Below are positions 12,386 through 24,533 of a stretch of 64,000 bases of DNA, in pieces. A program made the position numbers and the translations under genes. Position 1 is the first letter of the stretch, and the number at the start of each line of letters is the position of its first letter. The notes below the pieces were generated by a model. The model was not told the origin of the DNA and ran no database searches. It saw only the letters and a program-made list of their open reading frames with translations. Source of the DNA: Agaricus subrufescens (lineage: Eukaryota; Basidiomycota; Agaricomycetes; Agaricales; Agaricaceae); NCBI GenBank assembly GCA_029945375.1, contig CM057065.1:1302001-1366000 (forward strand), given 5' to 3'.

Positions 12386-12768
12386 TGCGCCCTTTCTATT
12401 TTCGTTCTTCGCGAATTAGTGTTGGACAATTGGACTCCCTCTTTTTTTAAGGCTGCCTGTTTGGACTTTGCCTCGCGCCTTTTCCATGCTTTGGTTTACG
12501 TTTTAAGTACACTGAACCATTCGCCTCCCATGTCTTTTCTGGACATTGACACTCGATATTTTTGTTCATTTATGTTTTCTTCGTTCTTTCTCTCATGTTC
12601 AATATCTTACCATCATGTCCTACAGTCTGGATCCTGTAGCTGTATTTATACTTAACGTTATTCCCGTAGAGTAAGCGTAAGTATATGTACGACGACTAAT
12701 ATTATGTGTTACATGCAGTATGTTAATAAAATATGATACTTTGGCGAATCTCATCTATAAGAAAACTA
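12386..12768. other. Convergent intergenic region, no gene seen
   Basis: About 0.38 kb between the 3' ends of the P450 (+) and Rrg9 (-). It is T-rich and must carry both 3' processing signals. No gene seen. Confidence 0.4.
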
Positions 12769-13368
12769 TTAGCCTTTCAATGTCAAACCGCCCCTGAACT
12801 GCCTCGTGAGTATGATATCTTCCGTCTCCCGCATCTCTTTCAAGGCGACCTGCTTCCTATACTCTGTCCTCTCATTTCTACGCTGCCGATCATGCAGAGC
12901 CCACTTCACTCTTTGCTCTGTTGAAGGTACCCATTTACTTCTGAGAATCCTCCTCACCGCTTCCGGGCTTATTTTAAATTTGCTGGCTAGTACAGGCGTT
13001 GAGAATTTGGCTGAGTCAAGTTTATGCAGTTCGCGTAGCCCGTCCATCGCTTCGCGTGATAGTTTGCGAGGCGGTGACCAACCGGATGGGAATGAGGATT
13101 TGATGGCGGCACGGTGGACTTTCCATTCGTTTGGAGTAGGTTTGGTAGGGGGTCGGCGGAGATGGCGGGGGGGAGTGTTTGGATGGCGACCATTGACGGC
13201 GTCGTTGTCTTCAGAGAGGTCGACAGGGATGGAGTCGTCGTTGAGGATGGACCTGGGTGAGGGCAGGGCGCCAATGCCCCATTTACGACGCCCTTCAGCA
13301 GAGATGGCCGGCGACGACGACGAGGACGGTCGCGTTGAAAAGCAGCGGATGGCGCGTAGACAGGCCAT
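12769..13368 (-). CDS. RRG9: Rrg9 / neugrin-like mitochondrial protein
   Basis: Rrg9 is needed for respiratory growth and mitochondrial genome maintenance in yeast; neugrin is the animal relative (family knowledge). Single exon, stop at 12769-12771. I chose the ATG at 13368 because it gives MACLRAIRCFSTRPSSSSS, an Arg/Ser-rich start without acidic residues, as expected for a mitochondrial presequence. An in-frame ATG at 13476 would put an unlikely 36-residue Pro-rich leader in front and overlap the start of coactosin. The diagnostic domain is near the C terminus: KLSREAMDGLRELHKLD, then FSTPVLASKFKISPEAVRRI, LRSKWVPS, then a basic helical tail. About 199 residues with the chosen start. Confidence 0.82.
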   Translation of the reverse strand: MACLRAIRCFSTRPSSSSSPAISAEGRRKWGIGALPSPRSILNDDSIPVDLSEDNDAVNGRHPNTPPRHLRRPPTKPTPNEWKVHRAAIKSSFPSGWSPPRKLSREAMDGLRELHKLDSAKFSTPVLASKFKISPEAVRRILRSKWVPSTEQRVKWALHDRQRRNERTEYRKQVALKEMRETEDIILTRQFRGGLTLKG

Positions 13369-13474
13369 GATGAAATTGTGCAGAAAATGCCAAAACGGGA
13401 CTTTGGGCCGATTCGGGGTTTGCCGTGGATTGGAATCGGGGTAGAAACGAGGGCTGGTGCTGTTGGACTCGACC

Positions 13475-14353
13475 ATGGCGGACGTATCGGACAAGGCAAT
13501 CAACGAGGGTCAGTGGTCTTCAGTGTCTGTCTCGTTCGATGGGTGCTGATGTTCATCAAGCATACCTCAAAGTCCGGGATGACAAGCAGGAGACTAATTG
13601 GTTACTCCTTGATTACGAGTCTGATCGCTCCGACAAGCTGAAGCTCACGAGCACTGGCTCTGGTGGACTTGCGGAACTCAAAGACAACCTCGATGATTCC
13701 AAAGCCTCGTATGCGTACGCCCGCGTCAAGTACTCCAATGACAAGGAATCCGTCAGGGAAAAGTTTATTCTTGTGGTCCGTGACTCTTTGTCCTCTTTCG
13801 TTAAATTTCAGAAGACCCTTCTGTTGACTCCTATCTTTGTTCTCCGTCGGTGACCGTCACTTTACTCTCTGGTTCTCTCCGCCGCGTCCGTGGTTCCCGC
13901 TTTCATGGTGATTCTCACTGGTCTTTGACATATTAACGGTGTTTACTTTTATCGACTTGGCGACCTCGAACTGCATCCTCTCTTTAAAAAAAATGTTATT
14001 TGGCATTGACAGGTTTGGATAGGTCCGAGCTGCAAGGTGATGAGGAAAGCCAAGGTTCGTCTTTTCAATTTCTACCGACTCCTTCCCTATTTCTTGAACT
14101 GATTCGCCAAACTACGGTTGTTGTTTGTTCTCTCATAAAATCTATCAGATCTCTGTACATACCGCGGATGTCAAGAATGTTCTGAGGGTCTATTCGATTG
14201 AAGTCGCTGCGAGGGAGAAAGATGATTTGAAGGAAGAGCCTATCGTGATTCGTTTGCGGAAGGTGAGTATTTCGGAAGTTTGTTATTTTGCTGGGAGGGA
14301 ATATGCTGATCGGGGATCTTTAGGCTGGTGGTGCGAGCTATGATGGAGTGTAG
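13475..14353 (+). CDS. Coactosin-like ADF-homology actin-binding protein
   Basis: Small F-actin-binding protein with one ADF-homology domain. ATG at 13475 (MADVSDKAINE), intron, then AYLKVRDDKQETNWLLLDYE, SDRSDKLKLTSTGSGGLAEL, DDSKASYAYARVKYSNDKES, REKFILVV, then small exons IGPSCK and VMRKAK, then ISVHTADVKNVLRVYSIEVA and the last exon AGGASYDGV, with stop at 14351-14353. About 145 residues, normal for coactosin, with about five introns including two around a tiny exon. It starts 106 bases from the Rrg9 start in head-to-head orientation. High confidence. Confidence 0.92.
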
Positions 14354-15050
14354 CACCTCCTTAGTGGTATGCAAGGGAAACGGTTACAAATATTATTTCG
14401 CAACCCCACTAATACGATTCGATGTTCAAGAAATGGGGATTTCAATAGCTGCCTTCATAGGTTGATCTCACTATCAGCGCATCATTTGTTGATATCGCGG
14501 TTTGTCCTTTGAGCCCGAGTACCGTCAAGATTTGTTAACCGTATCAAGGAAAAGTTTGGGCCTAGTCAAATCCTCTCCTAGGCAACAATCTCCCTGGACC
14601 CCGTCTCAGGAGATTGGGACACTAATTTGAAGTGCTTCTGTGCTCTTCCTTTGAAGGAGATGAGTATCCACAAGCCATTCAGCGAGCACTTATAATGAGA
14701 AAGAAATGCTGAACTTTCGAACTAGAAGTTCTCGTGGCTTTCATTGACTGTTGACGCTTGCTGTGTTGTACTACTCTATGCTACCCGCGTATATCTTTCG
14801 ACTGCAATTCGACTGGTTTACTTCTCCGACCCACTAGAGTACTCTCATGCCCTAACGGACTCTCAGAGTGATTTGAGTTGCTTGCATTTTTCAAGGAACC
14901 TTTGCAGGGGCGCCTTCCTTGATAGGCAAGTACAATACCATAAAGCGGAAATAAGTTCACAGGGTCGAGCCTTTGTCAAGTGACTCATAGATAACCTTTT
15001 TGACTTTGGCCTTTGCCTTGCCGGACCCGTATACTCTTTGTGATTTCATC
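14354..15050. other. Intergenic, no gene seen
   Basis: About 0.7 kb between coactosin and the acetyltransferase. No plausible reading frame and no obvious repeat. Confidence 0.4.
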
Positions 15051-15961
15051 ATGGCTTCTTCAGGAGAAAAGACAAAACAAGACGTCGTGATTCGGTTTGC
15101 GACACCTGATGATATTGTACGTTTGTTTCATATATCTCCCTGTTGATAACTCATCTTGAATGTTCTGACGAACGCATTCTTGACAGGGAGATATCATAAA
15201 TCTGATTATAGAATTGGTAAATGACGTGCAATTCTCAAGATCACAATTTTTTCTATGACTGATTTTTTGCTTTATCGTAGGCGGAATATGAAAAGGAAAG
15301 AGAATCGGCAAAAGCCACTCCCGAATTGGTAAATCCGTCACAATTCACTTACGAGCAGCTGAGTTCAATGTTTATCATTGACGTAGCTGCGCAAGAACTT
15401 GTTTGGTGAAAAACCTTATGGATATACGCTCCTGGCGTTTCTTCCACCATCTCATCCCGATAGCGGCAAAGGGGCTATCGGAATGGCTCTATACTTCTTC
15501 AATTTCTCAACATGGACCGGAAAACCTGGACTTTATGTAAGTTGTGTTTCCTTGTTCGTGGTATTGTCAGATTAATCAAATGATTCTCTTCTTTCGATGC
15601 TGTACAGCTAGAGGACTTATATGTGAAACCAGAATATAGAAACCTTGGTGTCGGAAAAGCGCTCTTCCGTAGGTTGGGTGAAGTCGCGCAAGAAAAGGTA
15701 CGCTTCGGTACTGGACCTCTGGTTACTATTTCTCATCTTCTTGCCGTCATAGGACTGCGCGAGATTAGATTGGGCCGTTTTAAAGGTATTTGTTCGACAA
15801 TTACTTTGCTTTGAGACAGAAGATTTAAAAAAACGCTATGCTAGTGGAATCAACCTTCGATTGATTTCTATGAGAAAAAGCTAGGAGCCACGCCTATGGA
15901 CGAGTGGATGGGCATGAGGTTGGTGGAAGAAGGTATTGAAAGGTTGAGGTCGCTGGATTGA
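15051..15961 (+). CDS. GNAT-family diamine (spermidine/spermine) N-acetyltransferase
   Basis: GNAT enzyme of the SSAT type, expected to acetylate polyamines or related small amines with acetyl-CoA. ATG at 15051 (MASSGEKTKQDVVIRFATPDD), introns, then DIINLIIELAEYEKERESAK, LFGEKPYGYTLLAFLPPSH, GMALYFFNFSTWTGKPGLYL, and the CoA-binding region DLYVKPEYRNLGVGKALFRR with the R/Q-x-x-G-x-G/A pattern. The last part WAVLKWNQPSIDFYEKKLGA matches the SSAT C terminus. Stop at 15959-15961. About 190 residues, five or so introns. Substrate specificity inferred only from family likeness. Confidence 0.87.
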
Positions 15962-16379
15962 TCATGCATGATCGAGGACCTTAAGGGATAGTGTCCGGCA
16001 CCAACTCGGCAGTATGAAAAATACAAACTCCGGTGATGGCAGTTCTTTGGGCTTCTCGCATTCTTCTGTGAAGAACCACTGTTGTCTGGTTCAAAATTAA
16101 ATGAGAATGGATGATTCGCATCCTTGTTGCGTCGCTATTTTTCTCCAGCGCAGTTGCCCGAAAATGCGGTAAAAGCGACTTTCCGGGTGGCTTCTACTGT
16201 GGTGTGTATGTGTGTTTGGCTGAACCTTATTGCGTCAGCATGGACAACGGTCGGCCTCGTCAGTGACAGAGCCCACAGCCGTTCTCGCCTCTACTCCTCT
16301 CCTTCTTCTTTCCGCGGTAAAGTTTACCATTCCATAGCGAGTTGACTTCTTTTACCTGACACCCACCCAGAAACTCACC

Positions 16380-17239
16380 ATGGATCCGGCGAAATTGGCA
16401 AAACTCCAGGCTAGTGCTTCCAACCGAATCGGTACGTCTTCACTTAGATCTCGCTGATTTACTGAGATATGGGTTCGCTGACGTGTAGAGCTTCGCTTTT
16501 ATGCTGGTTATCTTACTGTTTGGCTGTTAAAACTCCTCGATATCATCAAATCTCAATTCTATGCGTCACGCTCTTTTCTACGACTCTAATTTTCCTGGAA
16601 TGCCCGATATATGCATGGATTCCGTGTGTTAATGCATGCAGGTGGAAAGGGGACCGTTCGCCGAAAGGTCGTACGAAAGCCCAAAGCATCGACAGCCCAA
16701 GATGATAAAAAGCTACAGGGTGCATTGAAGAAACTCAACGTGCAACCTGTTACCGGTGTAGAGGAAGTCAACATGTTCAGGGAGGATGGAAACGTCTTAC
16801 ACTTTACGGCTCCCAAGGGTGAGTTAATCTATTCTTCTACACTCCTATTCTCTGCCTTCAAATTCTGTTTGTTTCATTTGCCGATTTACTCGATCACCTA
16901 TTTATTTTCATTCCACTGTTTGATAACTCCATATGCACCCACGAACGAACGTGTACTAACGCCAAAACTCTAGTGCATGCCGCCGTCGGTGCAAACACTT
17001 TCGCTGTTTACGGCCAAGGTCACGTCAAAGAGCTCACAGAGCTCGTTCCCGGAATTCTCAATCAACTTGGACCTGACTCTCTTGCGTCGCTACGCAAATT
17101 GGCCGAATCATACCAGGCCATTCAACAGAGCCAACAGAGGCCTCCTGGCGCCACCGACGATGACGACGATGACGTACCTGATCTCGTGGAGAATTTCGAG
17201 GCGGAGCCAGAGGCCCAGAAGGCCGCGGCGCTTGACTGA
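16380..17239 (+). CDS. EGD1: Nascent polypeptide-associated complex beta subunit (BTF3/Egd1)
   Basis: Beta subunit of NAC, which binds the ribosome exit and shields nascent chains. ATG at 16380 ([17 protein letters not shown]), long first intron, then [17 protein letters not shown] with the basic ribosome-binding RRK-x-n-KK motif. The NAC domain follows: [35 protein letters not shown], intron, [40 protein letters not shown]. An acidic tail ([16 protein letters not shown]) ends in AALD and stop at 17237-17239. Length of about 160 residues is normal. Firm assignment. Confidence 0.93.
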
Positions 17240-20200
17240 ACATAGAGGGGAGCAGTGAGATTGAACGTAAGGGATGAGATGTAGGATCCGATGGTTCTTT
17301 GTGTCGACCAACGATGCTCGATGGGGAGTTGGCAGTGGAGAATTGCTGTATGCTTGTAAGCTGAGGAGTTGTGGGGACTATTGAAAATGAACTGGACGAT
17401 CTTACACTCCTACGCTTCCATTTTACCTTTTTGCGTTCTTTCTTTCTTTTTCCTCACCTTGTATTCCAACAAAATCAATTTGATGCGTCCTGTACCAGGT
17501 CTTCATCATTTCTTTTCCCCACGCTATTGTCGTTGTTCACACCAGATATTACTTTCCCAACGAATAATTCTGGTCCGAAGGTATCACTGTAAATCTTTCG
17601 ACTGGGTGCCTGATTCATTTCGGCTTGTGTATGCGGTCAGATAGGAAGGAAATTTTTTAAGTTGTGTCGGGTTTCGCGGCGATTGTGCATTTTGACTTTG
17701 GTTTGTGTTTTTGCTTCCGAGATCACGATGAATGATGCATGATGTCCAGCGTCTGAGTATATGTGATGCATTACTGTACGATTTACACGGAGCGATGACA
17801 ACAAAGCATGAGGCGATTTCCCCGGGCTATCATCTCTCCCCGAATAGAAGATCTGAAAGTGAGCGCGTGGGGATTAAACTCCCTCATGATAAATGCGAAA
17901 GAAGACTTGTGTGCAAGTCAAAAATATATGCATTGTGACAATAGGACAGCTTAAGCCTATCGGAGAAGATGAGTTTCAAGTCAATCTTTGTGGGGAGGGC
18001 AAATAAAGGGGAGTTGTGGGGAAATTTTGGCCTCATGTATGTTTTGGGTTGGTTCTCGTTCCCCGTAAATGTCCGTAAAGAAGAAGCAGATAATCTCTTT
18101 GGACCTAGAGGTGTGAGAGTGGTGAGAAAATTTTTTGTGGGTGCTCCATACCACCACATATCTGTATCACCACTTCTCATGCCGTTATCGTTGGGCAGTT
18201 TGAGGTATTTTCAGTGCGCCATCTCGGCCTTACAAACGCGCGACTAAAGCTGGCATGAGAGATCGAAGGACGGTCAATGAAAGTTAGTGTTGATGATGGT
18301 GGTTGAAGGTTGAACCGCGCTGGAGAAGCCGAGGAGGTACCCTCCGGGTGTGGGCGCATGTTCACCCTATGTCAGTCTTAGTGAGATTGATATCGAGGTA
18401 CCATGGGAGCGTAGGTATGAGAATAATTACCTTTAGATAAGATCATCAATTAGTGAGGCTTCTCATGGGTGGCACTTCTTGTTCTGCTGATGCTAGCACA
18501 GTCACATACTAGGAGTTCTGAAAAAACTTCTTCATTAGGACAATGATTACAGAATGCCTGAAAAAATGTCCTAAAAACGGACAGGGCACTAAGACTGTTG
18601 GAGAAGATGTAGCCGAAATGGAGATAGGGGAGAAAAGATGGAAAGCAAAACTCACGGAACGTTTAGTATCGTCAGATAATCACGTTAATACCACTGGGTT
18701 GGTTCGAACTTTCTCGTTGTTTCGGTCAAACGTTACCACCAACTTGAAAACAGCACTGTTTCCTTGTTCTAAAATAAGACACACTGCATTCACATCTTTC
18801 GTCAGCATGAATTATGATATATGAAGTTTAGTGATGTGCGCTATCGCTAGCCGGTCCGAGGCTCCCAAATACAGTCAGGGTAAATCTGTTCAATATTTTT
18901 GTTCGACCACGAAGTAACTCGCTATCACTAGCTTCTCATCGACGTCGGCGGAAGTGTGTATTACCTTCACGAATAGATTAACAACTATGATGAGCCTGTG
19001 ACGCAGCAGCAATCTTGATTATAATCACATCCGTTACTAGAAGAGCTTGGGTTCCGGGAGCCGGTCTAGACAATGGCATTGACGCGGCGGTAATTGGCGA
19101 AGCCCGGGCCCACGACCAGTTCGTGGGTCAAGTTGTAGTACGCGCCAAACCTATACCCTGCGAGCCCTCCCTACCCGAAATTTGTTCAAAGCGGCGCTAG
19201 CTGTCACTCATTATCTCATCTCATTCTGCGGGTAAGGGCAAAGTTCCCCTTAGCCAGGACCTACTCCGGAAGACAAGGCGTATAAACACGCTCCGAGTCG
19301 TAAATTAAATTGCATTCGTGCCTTATAAACTTTGTCTCCTATACCTTCGGCCACAAGATAACACACACCCTTGATTTCATTAATCCCTTACTCCGGATAA
19401 AACTGACTCGAAAAAGCTGCATTTTACACGTCTACATCACCCAACCTCAGAGTCGTAACCAAGGTTCGTGTCAGCCTCCCTGGCGTCCGGCTGATTTGCC
19501 CGTCACCGAATACCTTATCATGGGATAAATGTAGGAGTCTGGACCCCCTCGGGTCAGGTATTATCTTTTTCCGGTGTGGCCGGGGTCCGTCCGTAACCGA
19601 CACGTTGTTGCCTGTCAAGTGACCTTCTCAACGTTACATGTGTTATGCATGCTGCTTCTATACCAGGTACTCATTGGTGGTACGGACTCTCGGCAGCGTT
19701 TTCTGGGTCCCATCATTGCCATGTCGATCAGTAAACCGTGAAAATATTTTCTTATTTTTATTCTAATTTTCCTAAAGGAAAAAGAAAGAAGGAAAATTAG
19801 GGTTTATAACGTGATATCCAAACATAGTCCGCGGCATTTTTTCGCAAGTATTAGATGGAAACGAGAGTATTTGAAATTAGCTAAATATCAGCCGAGGGAA
19901 TCCTCGTGGCATCTAACCCAAGCACTGGACAGATCTCCGGCGGTTGGTGATGTTGAGGAAGTGGAAGAAGTCCGAACATGTGTGCGTAAGGGCCGTAGTA
20001 TTACGAAAGTATATGAAACATATAATAAGGTCTTCTTTGATTCTGATCTCAATGAGGAGGATAGTGATCTTCCAAAAGGCACGGGGCTTCGGTATCTTCA
20101 GTAGCTGTAGCCGATGTGACTTCCCTTTGCCCTGCCCCGATTGGGCTAAGCACTCAGAGGCTCTCAACTCTCAACTCTAAACCTTTCTTTGAAAGTATAT

Positions 20201-20405
20201 TGGAAGTGTCAGCATTTAGATCTGAGCCAGGAAGGCGTAACAAGAACGATCCACCCGTTGGAGTCTTGCATTCAGCTGACAGTGGAGGCCATCTCTGTAC
20301 CCACAACTAATGGTATTCATTCCCTCATGGCACATATAGATTGACGTAACAAATGGTACAAATAGGAAAGACTACATCATATTATCTACTTAGATATCCC
20401 CATAA
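17240..20405. other. 3.2 kb region without a convincing gene
   Basis: The first few hundred bases are probably the 3' UTR of the NAC gene. Open frames at 18543-18824 and 19811-20104 lack domains, and the latter has no ATG start. A perfect 11-base inverted repeat lies at 19763-19800. The stretch separates household genes from the candidate biosynthetic cluster and may be decayed mobile or spacer DNA. Confidence 0.4.
19763..19800. repeat. Short perfect hairpin, 11-base arms
   Basis: CTAATTTTCCT at 19763-19773 is exactly inverted as AGGAAAATTAG at 19790-19800, around a purine-rich 16-base loop. Could be part of a terminator or a degraded element; no function shown. Confidence 0.6.
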
Positions 20406-23400
20406 TCACATCTTCCAGAAGTCCAAGGATTTCATCAGGTCTGCTCCCTCCAACGCTTTAACACCTTTTAGACTGGGACACTTCTCCATTGTGACATCCA
20501 TCCGGAATTTACCACTTCCCAGCTGATCACTCGATAAATATTCAGTCAGTTCATCTGAAGCTTCATGATTTCCATTGATGGCAACATCATCCTTTGAACC
20601 CAGGAGCTCCACCCATTTATCATATGGAATGAAGGCAAGTTGCAGGCGGTCAGCCGCAGGCTTGAATATATCATTCCAGGGAGTTGATCGTGGATGCACT
20701 AAATTCAGATATGTCACAGGTGACGAAGTGTTACCAGGAAGCTTGACAGTGTCAAGAATAGCTGTTGCTGCGGCATCAACAGGAAGCCAGGTTACAGGCT
20801 GAATAAGACAAAAATATCGAGTTAGTGGCGTAATTTGGTCAAACTCCGAAAATCATTCACCTCGTTGCGAGAGGGAAGGCTCCCAAGAGTTTTCCCAGTT
20901 TTGATGAGAGCAGGGACCCATTCCTTTATGTTCCAACTTCCGTTAATGTCTCCACTCAACTGACCGACACGGAGGATTGACGTTGTCAATCCAGTGGCTT
21001 CGCTGAATTTCTGACAAATTTCCTCCCCCACCCATTTGCTCTCACCGTAACCAAAACCCGCTGGCGATGACGGTGGGACCGGAGATTCGGGTGCAACTGC
21101 ATCGTGATCTGCCAACAGATCTGACTATTTTTAAGCCCATATATCAAAATCAGGGTCGGAAACAGGCATACTTTTAAATACGGATATGGAGCTGACAAAG
21201 ACGAAGTTCGGTCCGTTAGGCACAGGGGAGCCGATGGCGAGGTCCAGCAGATGGCGCGTTGCAGCAATTAGGTTTTCGAACGATCCCAACCCAATGTTGA
21301 AATCGACCCGCCAGCCTGACGTTAATTAGTCTCAAGCAAACAGATGATACGACAAGTTCACACCGTTGTGAATGATAGCTGTGATAGAGCTTTGGAGCTA
21401 TATATGTCATGTCAACAATGAAAAAAGTTTCATGGGAAAAACATTTACTGTGGAGTAAGTGTCTTCCGTCAAACCTAGCCTATCCGTGAAAGGATCATAA
21501 TCCAAAAATACCACTTTTTTCAAAGCGCTGGAGTCTAAGCTGACGTTCCAAGTTTTGAGTGCCTCGTTTTGCCTGGTCTCTGCAGATACACCTAATGCAC
21601 TGGGACGGTTGAGCGCATAAACCTTGGTAACATCTTCTCTCTCGACCATTTGCTTGAGTAGATAACAACCAAGACGACCAGTACTTCCGGTGAGTACTAT
21701 TGTTTCCTCACCGCGTGTGTCGGATGTGGTTTTCCACCTTGGAGCCGGAATATTTGCAATATATTTAGTGACAAGGGACTCCATCTCAAGACATCTTGTT
21801 TGGATATGAGCAGTGTGATTCTGTCCGCTGACACTTTGAGTGCCCGATAAGAGTCTCCAGAAATAATCTCCAAGCTTCTGTATGGTCGGATATGCATACA
21901 CAAAATTCAACGGAATTTTGTGGATATCTGCCTTGTTCTTGGATAGACGGATGGCACGTATTATACTGTTTCGGATCCATGTAGCCTGCAAGCTGAAAAG
22001 CAAGTCAGAGGGAGACTATATGAGACACGACCGAACGAACCTGTCACATCCATGCAAAAAGATGTCCTGATCCACAGTAACCGGATTTTTCATTACTTTC
22101 TTGGTTGCGATATCAACGAATTCCATCGCGTTCTCCGAAGTCCATACATCGGGAATCGGGATATCTGACTGTGAAGAATCTTTCACGGCCTCGTAAACAG
22201 CCTCAATCTCTGCTTCGTATAATCTTAAGCAGACTTGACGTCGCGGTGTTCCCTTGGGTGTGTATTCGAGTAGCTTATCAGGGCTGCAGGTGATGATCAT
22301 CTAGATGGGGCTCCGCTTATGTTGAGATGACAAAGTATGTCTGTTTCACGTACCTCCTTAAAGATTCGAGAGTGTGCGGGAGCAAAGTTATTGACCTTCT
22401 CAACAGTTGGCCTATCAATCAGAAGTCAGAATTTATTCTTGGCGGCCAGTAATCATAGGAAGTATACCAAATCTGATTTCTGAATGCGGCTAACTTCGCC
22501 TCATCAGCAGGATCGAAGGGTTCGGCAGGTTGGATGAGAACTCCGTTTTGGAAGCGACCAAGACCAAACATCACTGCGCCAGTAATGTTTTTATCCTGAA
22601 CAAAAATAATTTCTGCTTTTTTCAGCACCTCGAATGTGTGACCATAAATATGATTCCGTTACCTAATGGAACGGGGTTCGTCTGACATGCTGGTTAGGTA
22701 TGTCGCGACTGATCATCAACAAGCCTTACCTTTTCACCAGTGGACAAAGCGAGTTGATCATCGACTCTTCCATATACGCAATATCTGTCCCTTTCAGTAG
22801 GGTGGCGCACGATCAGATCACTTGTTGCATAACCCTGCCTCCCATCGACCGTGGTATTGAACACATGCGGATTATAACCGTTTTCACCCTTGATTTGGAA
22901 AACAATTAGTGCTATGAGGATATCCGCAGAGGGACAACATACAATGATGACTAGCTCTCCTACCTCTTGTCCATCAATTACATACGGGGATCTGAGATGA
23001 GCAGTAAAATGAGTCGAGAATCTGAAATACCGCCAATTTTCTCCGGTTGTCGACTTTGGAGCGAGTAAACTCATACACCCTGCTTCGGTGCTTCACCAAA
23101 TTTTTCAGATTACGTCGACAATAAAGTTGTGGTACTCACGATCCGTAGAAAGGAATCAGGTTGACGCCGGCTGCGACAAGTTGCTCCCCAACCGCCCGAT
23201 TTATAGGAGCCCCGCCATACATCTACACATGATAAATCGCATCTCCTGCCAACGTGAACGAAAACTTACCACTGCACTCAAGTTGCTAAGAATTGTAATG
23301 TTCTCAGGAGAACGTGCCCATGCCTGGATATGTTAGCCAAAAACCACGCCCCACTGCTACAAACTTACCTCGATGAACATGGGGACACAAAAGAGAATCT

Positions 23401-24533
23401 TGGATTTAGTCGCAACGAGCTCACGCAAAAATACATCTGGCGTGGGAATAGTAGGTGGATTCGCAGGTTTGAAGCAAGCGGTCACAGTTCCCGCCCCGAC
23501 CTTTTAGAAACTCATTACCAGATCAACATAGCGACATGAGCCACCTACGCTCCAAGACATTTGACCAGCTCCCATTGCATCTATATTGGGCGATCCTGGT
23601 GGGTTATGTGCAGCTCAAGAGAAAGGACGGTACTAACGAAAGAACGGTAACGAGTGAGCAGCGAATGGTAAGCCGGCCAAATCGATCTCTCCATAATCTT
23701 AGATACCCGAGGTCAACCTAGGTAAAGAACAACGGCCGATTGACGTACAGGGGACAGTACTCCAAGAAACAATATTACTATTGAGCATCCGGACCGGCTT
23801 TGGTTGGGCGGTCGACCCTGTAGAAAATGGTAAGTGAGGACATTCAGCGTATTTGGAGTACAACATACCAGAAGAGTGTAACATAAGGATAATAGGATCC
23901 TCAGAGATGCGTACAGGGGACACTTTGTCGAAGGCAACATCATTGTAAAGATCATCAAATTGTGGCACCGATAAGATCTTGACGGAGATTGCTTCTTTTT
24001 CCAAGATCGCGATAGCTTCTAGAGCAATACGCTGCATAGCCGAATCTGGGCTCACGAAAAGAAGGCGTAGACCAGTGGTTCGTATCAAGTGAGCGACACC
24101 AACAACGGAATTGCGCGTAGAGATCGGAAACGGTGTTAGGCCTGCATGCATGGTACCGAGAGTAAAAGTGGTGTAAGTGACAGTATCTAATGCAATAGTT
24201 GAGCTGTCTTTGTAGGATATTTTCGAAGTATAGCCTACCAAGACTGGCAAGTATACCAACTACAGGGGCTGTTGTTACATCTCCAAGTAGGTCAGAATGG
24301 TAGCGTGATACAATCCCATGGGCTCTTTGAATAGCAGCATATGCCTCTGGATAGCATATTTCGCGGGTTCCTTTCGCAGAACCATCGACATAAGTGAAAA
24401 GGGGATGTTGGGAACTGTTCTGAGCATGGAATGCATAGAGTTCGGGAAGCGTCAACGAGCCGTCGAGCGGAGGGCGTGTAAAAGTAGTGCTTTCCCTTCC
24501 TTGCAGGGTGGGTAAGGATGTCAAGTCAATCAT
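20406..24533 (-). CDS. NRPS-like adenylate-forming reductase (A-T-R)
   Basis: Non-ribosomal-peptide-synthetase-like enzyme that activates a carboxylic acid with ATP, loads it on a carrier domain and reductively releases aldehyde or alcohol with NADPH. ATG at 24533 (MIDLTSLPTLQGRESTTF). A domain: ILMLHSSG joined across an intron to STAQPKPVRM (phosphate-binding core), MYGGAPINRAVGEQLVAAG, FYGS, GYATSDLI and YCVYGRVDDQLALSTGEK. T domain: FLHGCD then SLQATWIRNSIIRAI; the attachment Ser codon is split by an intron (AG at 22041-22042, C at 21992). R domain: VLTGSTGRLGCYLLKQM (NADPH binding), later FVFVSSIS and the catalytic YGESKWVGEEI (Tyr and Lys present), TTSILRVGQLSGD and VTWLPVDAAATAILD. Stop at 20406-20408. 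About 1,050 residues with more than ten introns, all core motifs intact. Substrate unknown. It is the left member of the central cluster. Confidence 0.9.

Noticed and set aside
12806..13444. 212-codon plus-strand frame
   Set aside because: Shadow of the single-exon Rrg9 gene on the other strand.
18543..18824. 93-codon frame in the gene-poor region
   Set aside because: ATG start and stop exist, but no domain, no splice partner exons and no likeness I recognise.
19811..20104. 97-codon frame near the cluster border
   Set aside because: It begins at GTG with no ATG or acceptor context and has no recognisable domain.
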